From positions 3,906,001 through 3,970,000 of the forward strand of contig NC_016604.1 of assembly GCF_000230895.2 (NCBI RefSeq): DNA of 64,000 nucleotides. The letters are read 5' to 3'. The notes below the pieces were generated by a model. The model had not been told where the DNA came from and searched no databases. It worked only from the letters and a program-made list of their open reading frames with translations. Shown in pieces: positions 58,107 to 64,000 of the stretch. How positions within the stretch are numbered: position 1 is the first letter of the stretch; every line of letters starts with the position of its first letter. This DNA is from Mycolicibacterium rhodesiae NBB3. GTDB taxonomy: Bacteria > Actinomycetota > Actinomycetes > Mycobacteriales > Mycobacteriaceae. The position numbers and the translations under genes are program-made.

Positions 58107-59128
58107 CGGTAGTCGCTGCTCTCGGCGAGGTCGGCCGCCGACTGCATCAGCGAGGTGATGACAGGCCCGTAGGCCAACAGCTTCTCGTTGTCGCCTGCGC
58201 GCTGGAACCCCTGTTCCAGCACGATCGCGAGCTTCCACTTCGCCAGCACGAGGTAGTAGTCGAGATCGTCGACCTGCCTGCCGGACACCTGCGCGTAGTG
58301 GTCGACTACCGCTGTGCGGGAGGGCATTCCGCGCATATCGACATAGCTCATGGCCGACGACGTGTCGGTATCCTCCGGCCAGCTCTGCACCATCCAACCG
58401 AGATCCAGTTTCGGATCACCGACGGTGCCCATCTCCCAGTCGACGATCGCAGCCATCTGCGCCGGGGCGCCATGGCGGTACATCACGTTGGCGAACTGGT
58501 AGTCCCCGTGCATGAGGCCCGGAATGAAGTCGAGCGGGCGATGATTGCGCAGCCATTGGGTTGCGACGTCGATGCCGTCGATCTCGCGGCCCTTGATCCG
58601 TTCGAAGAAGGCGGTCCAACGGTCGACTTGGCGTTCGTGGAAGCCGTCGGGGCGGCCGAGGTCGTCCAGGCCCTTGGCCTTCCAGTCGACCTTCGACAAC
58701 AGCGCGATTCCTTCTGCGAGTTGATATGACAGGCCCGCACGCGCTTCGATATCGCTGTTGAACGGCTCCGGCCACTTCCCGTGCTGGTCCATCGGCGACC
58801 AGCCGTCGACGAACCCCATCAGATAGAACGGCCTGCCGAGGACCGAGGCGTCGGGGCAGACGCCGACGGCCGCGGTATGCGGCACATCGGTGCCGTCGAG
58901 CGCCTCGATGATCCGCCACTCCCGCAGGATGCCCTTGTCGCGGTCGGGCGGGGCGCCCGCGGGTGGCATGCGAAGGACGCACACGTTCTCGCCGCGCGTG
59001 ATTCGGTAGATGACGTTCTGCGTGCCGCCGGACAAAAAGCTCGCTTCGAGCGGCTCACCCTTGCCGGGCAGCGCGGCGCCGTCCATCCATTCGGCGAGGC
59101 GCGCGGTATCGATCTGTTGTTCGGTCAC
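58103..59128 (-). CDS. APH-type phosphotransferase, candidate 4-hydroxyacyl-CoA kinase (LvaA/ACAD10-like)
   Basis: A 341-residue phosphotransferase. The N-terminal lobe has SGGTQNVIYRI, the catalytic loop reads LMHGDYQFANVM (HGD-x4-N), and DWEMGTVGDPKLDL holds the metal-binding Asp. It overlaps the acyl-CoA dehydrogenase gene by 4 nt. In mammals ACAD10/11 fuse this kinase type to an acyl-CoA dehydrogenase, and in Pseudomonas LvaA and LvaC do the same as separate proteins, phosphorylating 4-hydroxyacyl-CoA. Such a role here is inference from the pairing. Confidence 0.84.
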   Translation of the reverse strand: MTEQQIDTARLAEWMDGAALPGKGEPLEASFLSGGTQNVIYRITRGENVCVLRMPPAGAPPDRDKGILREWRIIEALDGTDVPHTAAVGVCPDASVLGRPFYLMGFVDGWSPMDQHGKWPEPFNSDIEARAGLSYQLAEGIALLSKVDWKAKGLDDLGRPDGFHERQVDRWTAFFERIKGREIDGIDVATQWLRNHRPLDFIPGLMHGDYQFANVMYRHGAPAQMAAIVDWEMGTVGDPKLDLGWMVQSWPEDTDTSSAMSYVDMRGMPSRTAVVDHYAQVSGRQVDDLDYYLVLAKWKLAIVLEQGFQRAGDNEKLLAYGPVITSLMQSAADLAESSDYR

Positions 59129-60426
59129 AGGTTGCCCACCTCATTTTCCAGGTAGTCCGCATATTTCGCCCGCGCGGCCTCGCGCTTACGCGGTTCCCAT
59201 TCGGTGGGCCACGTGTCGTCGGTGGGGCGGTAGTCGCGCAGCACCTGCTTGGCGACCGTCGTCTTGTGCACCTCGGTGGGTCCGTCGGCAAGCCCCATCA
59301 CCGCGGCGCCGGTGACCATCCCGAGGAACGGCATCTCGTTGGTGACGCCGAGGGCGCCGTGGACTTGCATTGCCCGCCAAGCGATGTCGTGCAGCACGGT
59401 GGGCATGGCGACCTTGACCGCGGCGATGTCCTTGCGGACCTTCTTGTAGTCGTTGTACTTGTCGATCTCCCATGCGGTGTAGAGCACCATCAGCCGGAAC
59501 TGCAGCAGCTGCGCATACGAGTCGGCGATGTAGCCCTGCACGAACTGCTTGTCCGAGAGGCGGCTGCCCTGTGTTTCGCGACTCAGCGCACGCTCACACA
59601 TCATGTCCAACGCCCGTTGCGACATACCGATCGTGCGCATCGCATGGTGGATGCGTCCGCCGCCGAGGCGGGTCTGTGCGATGACGAATGCCTGACCTTC
59701 GCCACCCAGCAGCGCCTCAGCGGGCACGCGGACGTTGTCGTAGTGAATCAGCGCGTGTGATCCCTGCCCCTCGGGCTCGCCGTACAGTCCGACGTTGCGG
59801 ATGATGTTGACACCCGGGGTGTCGGTCGGAACGAGGAACATCGACATGCCCTGATAGGCGCTGACATCGGGGTTTGTCACGACCATCACGATCAGGAAGG
59901 ACGCTGTGCTGGCGTTGGACGAGAAGAACTTGTGGCCGTTGATGACCCAGTCGTCGCCGTCACGCACGGCCGATGTCGTGAACAGGGTGGGGTCGGCGCC
60001 TGCGTGCGGTTCGGTCATCGAATAACAGGAGAAGAGTTCGCCGCCCAGCAGCGGCATCAGGTACTTCTGCTTCTGTTCGTCGGTGCCGTAGTGGGCGATG
60101 ATCTCGGCGTTGCCGGTGTCAGGGGCCTGACAGCCGAACACGATCGGCGCCCATTGTGAGCGGCCCAGTATTTCGTTGAGTAGTGCCAGTTTGAGCTGCC
60201 CGTAGCCCTGCCCGCCGAGCTCGGGGCCGAGGTGGGTGGCCCACAGTCCGCGGCGGCGCACCTCCTCCTTCAGCGGGTCGATCGCGTCGCGCCGCTTACC
60301 CTCCAGCGGGGTGAACTGCAGATGTGGGAACGCCAGGTCGAGCGGTTCGACCTCCTCGCGGACGAATTCGTCGGCCCAGTCCAGCACCTTCTGGTATTCG
60401 GGGTCGGTTTCGAAATCCCATGCCAT
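59125..60426 (-). CDS. Acyl-CoA dehydrogenase, FadE/ACAD11-like
   Basis: A 433-residue acyl-CoA dehydrogenase, longer than average. SMTEPHAGADPT near 143 and VINGHKFFSSNA near 165 are the FAD and substrate motifs. The C-terminus reads LADGPTEVHKTTVAK, the ADGP-x-EVH ending of the ACAD10/11 and LvaC branch rather than the GGTSE type. It overlaps the kinase gene by 4 nt and is 33 bp from the alcohol dehydrogenase gene. In that branch, the enzyme removes the 4-phosphate and isomerises the acyl-CoA. Confidence 0.88.
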   Translation of the reverse strand: MAWDFETDPEYQKVLDWADEFVREEVEPLDLAFPHLQFTPLEGKRRDAIDPLKEEVRRRGLWATHLGPELGGQGYGQLKLALLNEILGRSQWAPIVFGCQAPDTGNAEIIAHYGTDEQKQKYLMPLLGGELFSCYSMTEPHAGADPTLFTTSAVRDGDDWVINGHKFFSSNASTASFLIVMVVTNPDVSAYQGMSMFLVPTDTPGVNIIRNVGLYGEPEGQGSHALIHYDNVRVPAEALLGGEGQAFVIAQTRLGGGRIHHAMRTIGMSQRALDMMCERALSRETQGSRLSDKQFVQGYIADSYAQLLQFRLMVLYTAWEIDKYNDYKKVRKDIAAVKVAMPTVLHDIAWRAMQVHGALGVTNEMPFLGMVTGAAVMGLADGPTEVHKTTVAKQVLRDYRPTDDTWPTEWEPRKREAARAKYADYLENEVGNL

Positions 60427-60459
60427 TTCCGCGCTCCTCTCAGTTTGAACGTGACGTCC

Positions 60460-61470
60460 TCAGTCAAAAACAACAACGACTTTGTCGGCGGCGCCAGGGG
60501 TGGACGCGGTTCTCAACGCGTCTTCGACATCATCGAATGGAATTGTGTGGCTGACGATCTCGGCGTACTTCTGCCAGTTCTCGATCAGATCCTTTGTCAC
60601 TTCGAAGATCTCGTCTGGATAGCCCATCGAACCGACGACGGTGATCTCGTTGCTCATGATGTTGAGGAAGTCCACCGGTACCGGTTCCTTGTGGACCGCG
60701 ACGATGCCCAGGCGGGCACCGGACTTGGCGGCGGTCAGTGCCGTGGTGATCACCGCGGGCACGCCCGCGGCATCGAAGTAGATGTCGGTACCGGCCTTGC
60801 CGGGGAATATCGACTCGCCGGGGCCGTGAAGTTCGCGAAGGCGTGCAACGACATCCTCGTCGGCGGAGTTGATCACCGCGTCGGCGCCGACCTTCATCGC
60901 CTTCTCCAGCCGAGCCGGAATCAGGTCGGCGACCACGACATGGCGCACGCCTGCGGACTTGAAGCCGATGGTCGCGCCGAGTCCGATCGGTCCTGCGCCG
61001 AAGACCAGAACGCTGTCGGTCGGCTGTGGCCGGCACTGGTTGACGCCGTGACGTGCCACGGCCATCGGTTCGTTGAGCGCGGCCACTTCGAAGGGGATGT
61101 GGTCGGGCACCACCTCCAGCGACGTGCCGCGGACGGCGTCCTCGATGAGCAGGTATTCGGCCAGCGCACCGGTGGCACCGCCGTTGCCGATGATCCCACT
61201 CGGCGCGACCATGGGGTTTACCACGACGTGGTCTCCAACAGCGAAACCGGTTACTGCACTGCCGATTTCGATGACTTCACCGGCCGGTTCATGGCCGAGC
61301 GGCTGTCGTCCCTGGTGGGGTGGCAGCCCGCCCATGGAGATGTAGAGGGCGTCGGAGCCGCAGATCCCGCATGCGCGGATCTTGACCAGTACGTCGTCGG
61401 GGCCGACCGTCGGCTTCGGCACGTCAACGACCGCCGTCTGACCCGGTGCGGTCACCATCGATACCTTCAT
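60460..61470 (-). CDS. Zinc-containing alcohol dehydrogenase (MDR family)
   Basis: A 336-residue alcohol/polyol dehydrogenase-type protein. The catalytic-zinc ligand Cys is in RACGICGSDALY and GHE follows at the expected place; GAGPIGLGATIGF near 167 is the NAD-binding loop. The structural-zinc loop of four Cys typical of many members is not evident. It oxidises an alcohol to a ketone or aldehyde. Its ATG overlaps the TetR stop, so TetR and the dehydrogenase are co-transcribed. Confidence 0.86.
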   Translation of the reverse strand: MKVSMVTAPGQTAVVDVPKPTVGPDDVLVKIRACGICGSDALYISMGGLPPHQGRQPLGHEPAGEVIEIGSAVTGFAVGDHVVVNPMVAPSGIIGNGGATGALAEYLLIEDAVRGTSLEVVPDHIPFEVAALNEPMAVARHGVNQCRPQPTDSVLVFGAGPIGLGATIGFKSAGVRHVVVADLIPARLEKAMKVGADAVINSADEDVVARLRELHGPGESIFPGKAGTDIYFDAAGVPAVITTALTAAKSGARLGIVAVHKEPVPVDFLNIMSNEITVVGSMGYPDEIFEVTKDLIENWQKYAEIVSHTIPFDDVEDALRTASTPGAADKVVVVFD

Positions 61471-62123
61471 CGGCGTCCTCGCATGTTGTATCCGGCGATC
61501 AACGCCGCGATGTCGTTGGTGACGACCTCGGAGAACGAGCGACCACCGAAACTGCCCGACGCCCAGTGGCGCACACCCTCACTGACATGCATCCCGGCGA
61601 GATGCGACAGGTGGGCCACATCGACATGCGCTGCCAGCTTCCCGTCGGCCTGCGCCCGCGCGAACAGATCGCCGAACATGTCGGCGTCGGATTCGTTCGT
61701 TTCGGCGCCTGCCAGTATCCGGTGCTCGTGCCGGTATCCCTCGAGGATCGTCTCGACGATCAACTCGCGCGGGTTGCGGGCCATCGACCGCTCGAGGCTG
61801 CGTAGCGCCTCGGCGATCACGTGCTCGACGTCGTAGTCGGTTTCGAGCATCGCGCGGACCGTCTTCTGAGCCGCTCGGGTCGACAGGAGACCGACTTCGA
61901 ACAACACATCCTCTTTGGCGGGGAAATAGAAGTAGAACAGTGCGCGGGAGACGCCCGCGGCCCGGCAGATGTCGGCGACGGTGGTTCCGGCGTAACCGTT
62001 GGTGCGCCACAGCGCCATGGCTGCCTGCACCAGAGCGCGCTTGGTCTCATGCGACCGCGCACGCTGAAACGAGGCGCGGCGCTGACTACTGTCAGCACCG
62101 TTTGTCACCGCAGCCTTCGGCAC
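61467..62123 (-). CDS. TetR-family transcriptional regulator
   Basis: A 218-residue regulator with helix-turn-helix at about 25-75 (TVADICRAAGVSRALFYFYFPAKEDVL). It is divergent from an SDR gene and leads the kinase/acyl-CoA dehydrogenase unit. An inverted repeat at 62158-62180 lies between. It probably controls both directions. The GTG start is assigned by frame; the first 20 residues are poorly conserved in character. Confidence 0.87.
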   Translation of the reverse strand: MPKAAVTNGADSSQRRASFQRARSHETKRALVQAAMALWRTNGYAGTTVADICRAAGVSRALFYFYFPAKEDVLFEVGLLSTRAAQKTVRAMLETDYDVEHVIAEALRSLERSMARNPRELIVETILEGYRHEHRILAGAETNESDADMFGDLFARAQADGKLAAHVDVAHLSHLAGMHVSEGVRHWASGSFGGRSFSEVVTNDIAALIAGYNMRGRR

Positions 62124-62157
62124 AGCCGGACTGTAACAGCTAAATTGGGGCTTGCAT

Positions 62158-62180
62158 ATAGTTGACGGTTGTCTAACTAT
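62158..62180. promoter_or_regulatory. Inverted repeat between divergent TetR and SDR genes
   Basis: ATAGTT (62158-62163) and AACTAT (62175-62180) form a perfect 6-bp inverted repeat with an 11-bp spacer, only 6 bp before the SDR start and 34 bp before the TetR start. An operator for the adjacent TetR is plausible. Confidence 0.45.
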
Positions 62181-62186
62181 CTATGG

Positions 62187-62942
62187 GTGACCGCTTTCCT
62201 GGCAGGCAGACGAATATTGGTGACCGGCGGGGCGACGGGTATCGGCGCCGCGGCCGTCAAGGTGCTCAGCGCGGCGGGCGCGACGGTGGTCGCGACCTAT
62301 CACTCGACGCCACCACCCGAGGTCGACGGGGTGTCGTGGCTGCAATGCGATGTGCGCGACGCCGCCGCCGTCGACGTCATGGTGGCCGCCGCCGCGGAGC
62401 AGATGGACGGCCTCGATGTGCTGCTGCACGCCGCAGGCATGTGGCAACCGGGCATTCCCGGCCAGATCACCGGCGATCAGATCGACTTCCTGATGGATAC
62501 CAACATCAAAGCCACCATCTTCACCAACCAGGCGGCATATGCAGTGATGCGTAAGAGCGGTGGGGGCCGCATCATCAATTTCGGTTCCGGGGAGGCCGTG
62601 ATGGGCAGCCCGATCGCAGCCGTCTACGCCGCGACCAAGGGGGCGGTATCCGCCTGGACCCGGTCGATCGCCAAGGCGTGGGCCGCCGAGAAGGTATCGG
62701 CGATCGCGTTGGCGCCTGCGGTGCAGACACCGGGGGCCGACCGGCTACGCGACTTCCTGGGGCCCGCGGCGGCGGAGTTCATCGACGAGGAGATCAAGAA
62801 GACCATTCCGCTCGGCGGCGTCCTCGGCGATCCGGTCGAGGATCTCGGTCCAACGCTCGTCTTCTTCTGCAGCGATGCTTCACATTTCATGACCGGGCAG
62901 CTTGTGGCCGTCGATGGTGGCCTCGTCATGCTCGGCGCGTAG
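62187..62942 (+). CDS. SDR-family oxidoreductase
   Basis: A 251-residue SDR with TGGATGIG near 12-19, HAAG near 87, Ser in NFGSGE and Tyr/Lys in VYAATK, and a C-terminal VDGG. I use the GTG at 62187 rather than a TTG at 62169 because the TTG lies inside the inverted repeat and the GTG gives a normal N-terminus. It is followed 9 bp later by a VOC gene. It is divergent from the kinase/acyl-CoA dehydrogenase unit and may share its TetR regulator. Confidence 0.84.
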   Translation: MTAFLAGRRILVTGGATGIGAAAVKVLSAAGATVVATYHSTPPPEVDGVSWLQCDVRDAAAVDVMVAAAAEQMDGLDVLLHAAGMWQPGIPGQITGDQIDFLMDTNIKATIFTNQAAYAVMRKSGGGRIINFGSGEAVMGSPIAAVYAATKGAVSAWTRSIAKAWAAEKVSAIALAPAVQTPGADRLRDFLGPAAAEFIDEEIKKTIPLGGVLGDPVEDLGPTLVFFCSDASHFMTGQLVAVDGGLVMLGA

Positions 62943-62951
62943 GGGATAGCC

Positions 62952-63401
62952 GTGCCGGGTCATCTGCACCACGTGGTGATGCGCAGCCATTCCGCCCCGA
63001 CCTTCGTGGCTTTCCTGACCGACGTCGTCGGGATGGAAGTGCAATTCACGATGCGGGTGCCGGGGGAGATCCTGGAGAAGACGCTGGGCTGGCCGCCGTC
63101 CGACGGCGCCGACGTCACGATGCTCGGTAGCGGCGACGCCGGCCTGATCGAGGTGCTGGACGTCCCCGAGCATCTGCGTGACGTCGCACCGGAGGGACTC
63201 GCGGCGCTGTCGTTTCTCACCGACGACTACGCGGGCACGCGTGAGCGGGCATCGGCATTCGCGGAGGACGTCACCTCACTCGACACCGGAATTCCCGGCG
63301 TCGACCTGTTCTTCTGCACGATGGGCGGCGTACCTATCGAGTTCATGGGCGCCTATGCGCCGGAGGCGAATTCGGGCACCAGTGATGCGACGAAGGCCTG
63401 A
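62952..63401 (+). CDS. VOC-superfamily (glyoxalase/extradiol dioxygenase-fold) protein
   Basis: A 149-residue single VOC module pair. LHHVVMRSHS at the start supplies a metal-ligand His, TDVVGMEVQF follows, and a Glu lies in VPIEFMG near the C-terminus. It could be an epimerase such as methylmalonyl-CoA epimerase, a glyoxalase-like lyase or a resistance protein. The GTG start has no strong ribosome-binding site. Its 3' end overlaps the convergent gene by 49 nt. Confidence 0.78.
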   Translation: MPGHLHHVVMRSHSAPTFVAFLTDVVGMEVQFTMRVPGEILEKTLGWPPSDGADVTMLGSGDAGLIEVLDVPEHLRDVAPEGLAALSFLTDDYAGTRERASAFAEDVTSLDTGIPGVDLFFCTMGGVPIEFMGAYAPEANSGTSDATKA

Positions 63402-64000
63402 GTTCGGCGGCGTGATTCGCTGCGAGTCTTCGCATCGTCGCCTAGGGGCACCACGCGAACCGCGAGATCAGTGACGCCGGCATCGCGATAGCTTCGTAGC
63501 CGCGCGAGCACCGACGACTCGTCACCGGCCGCCATGGTGTCACCAACGTCTTGCGCATCACCGTGCTCGAGCAGACGAACGTAGTTGGGGGAGAAGTCGG
63601 CGTGGCCGAGCACCTCGCTCGCATACTCACGGGCGATGTCTACCTCGCTGTTCGAGCACAGTGCGACGGGGACGCCTGCCACGACGCGGATGCCGGTGCG
63701 TCCGGCCGCGGTCGCCGCGTCCGTGATCCGCCGGACCACGTAGTCGCCGATCGCGCGCTCGTCGGCCATCCACAGAATCGTCCCGCCGGCGCGTTCGCCC
63801 GCGATGCGCAACATGGTGGGCCCTAGCGCGGCCACGAGCACGTCGACGCTGAACCGATCGGTGATGTCCACCGGGCTGTGCACTCCGAAGCTGTTGTTGT
63901 CCACCGCGATCGGGCCTGGGCCGGCGAAAGCCGCGTCCAGCACATCGAGGTAGTCGCGCACCAACGATGCGGGCTTGTCGTAAGGCAGACCGAGTTGGTC
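63353..64000 (-). CDS. Luciferase-like (LLM) F420-type oxidoreductase, 5' end cut by window edge
   Basis: The reading frame stays open to the right edge, so the N-terminus is missing; the first residues visible, LGLPYDKPASLVRDYLDVL, match the middle of F420-dependent LLM proteins. AALGPTMLRIAGERAGGTILWMAD and the later VRLLEHGD region also fit. It would reduce or oxidise a substrate with F420 or FMN. It is convergent with, and overlaps by 49 nt, the VOC gene. Confidence 0.8.
   Translation of the reverse strand, partial: DQLGLPYDKPASLVRDYLDVLDAAFAGPGPIAVDNNSFGVHSPVDITDRFSVDVLVAALGPTMLRIAGERAGGTILWMADERAIGDYVVRRITDAATAAGRTGIRVVAGVPVALCSNSEVDIAREYASEVLGHADFSPNYVRLLEHGDAQDVGDTMAAGDESSVLARLRSYRDAGVTDLAVRVVPLGDDAKTRSESRRRTQAFVASLVPEFASGA

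Noticed and set aside
1..64000. Genomic island or mobile element
   Set aside because: No integrase, transposase, tRNA or flanking repeat is visible, and composition looks even across the window.

Overview
The window reads as chromosomal DNA of a fast-growing, environmental-type mycobacterium (Mycolicibacterium or close kin). The basis is uniformly high GC, frequent GTG starts, 4-nt ATGA/GTGA stop-start overlaps, a WS/DGAT acyltransferase, an F420-type luciferase-like protein, a mycofactocin-type SDR, [3Fe-4S] ferredoxin/P450 genes and many acyl-CoA dehydrogenases. The genus is an inference. I saw no tRNA, rRNA, transposase, CRISPR array or phage gene. No gap between genes exceeds about 190 bases.

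Layout. 1-3849 (-): IclR regulator, KstD-like flavoprotein and two paralogous membrane proteins. 3988-14655 (+): ring-cleavage operon with MhpC-, MhpA- and MhpB-like enzymes, a second KstD-like dehydrogenase, a luciferase-like monooxygenase, SDR, cyclase-family hydrolase, FMN reductase, second MhpC-like hydrolase and SDR. 14748-15482 (-): lone hydrolase. 15566-24718 (+): TetR, [3Fe-4S] ferredoxin, P450, amidohydrolase, two M24 proteins (the second lacks most metal ligands), crotonase and a double-domain CaiB CoA-transferase. 24727-28236: DinB/maleylpyruvate isomerase-like protein, two SDRs and an epimerase-like protein. 28335-30833 (+): acyltransferase and an acyl-CoA synthetase carrying a triplicated 30-bp repeat. 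30835-37952: WS/DGAT, a kinase-like phosphotransferase with a divergent TetR, P450 plus mycofactocin-type SDR, TesB and TetR. 38076-40041 (+): acyl-CoA dehydrogenase and crotonase. 40053-47973 (-): ten-gene Rieske oxygenase operon. 48199-55842 (+): seven-gene beta-oxidation operon, followed by TetR and an unknown gene. 57141-62123 (-): TetR, alcohol dehydrogenase, acyl-CoA dehydrogenase, APH-type kinase and quinone oxidoreductase. 62187-64000: SDR, VOC protein and a partial luciferase-like gene.

How it may work. The window looks like a set of separately regulated catabolic modules for cyclic, probably terpenoid-, steroid- or aromatic-like compounds. P450s, Rieske and flavin oxygenases functionalise the substrate. 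SDRs and KstD-like enzymes oxidise or aromatise rings. MhpA/B/C-like enzymes cleave them. CoA-transferases, FadD, acyl-CoA dehydrogenases, crotonases and a thiolase shorten the resulting acyl-CoAs. The later Mhp steps (MhpD, E and F) are not in the window. Substrates are not deducible from sequence.

Most notable: a kinase/acyl-CoA dehydrogenase pair resembling split ACAD10/11 or LvaA/LvaC; a metal-site-less M24 paralogue beside an intact one; an amidohydrolase whose HxH is ExN; a fused CaiB dimer; and many strong palindromes in promoter regions, including a perfect 31-bp one.
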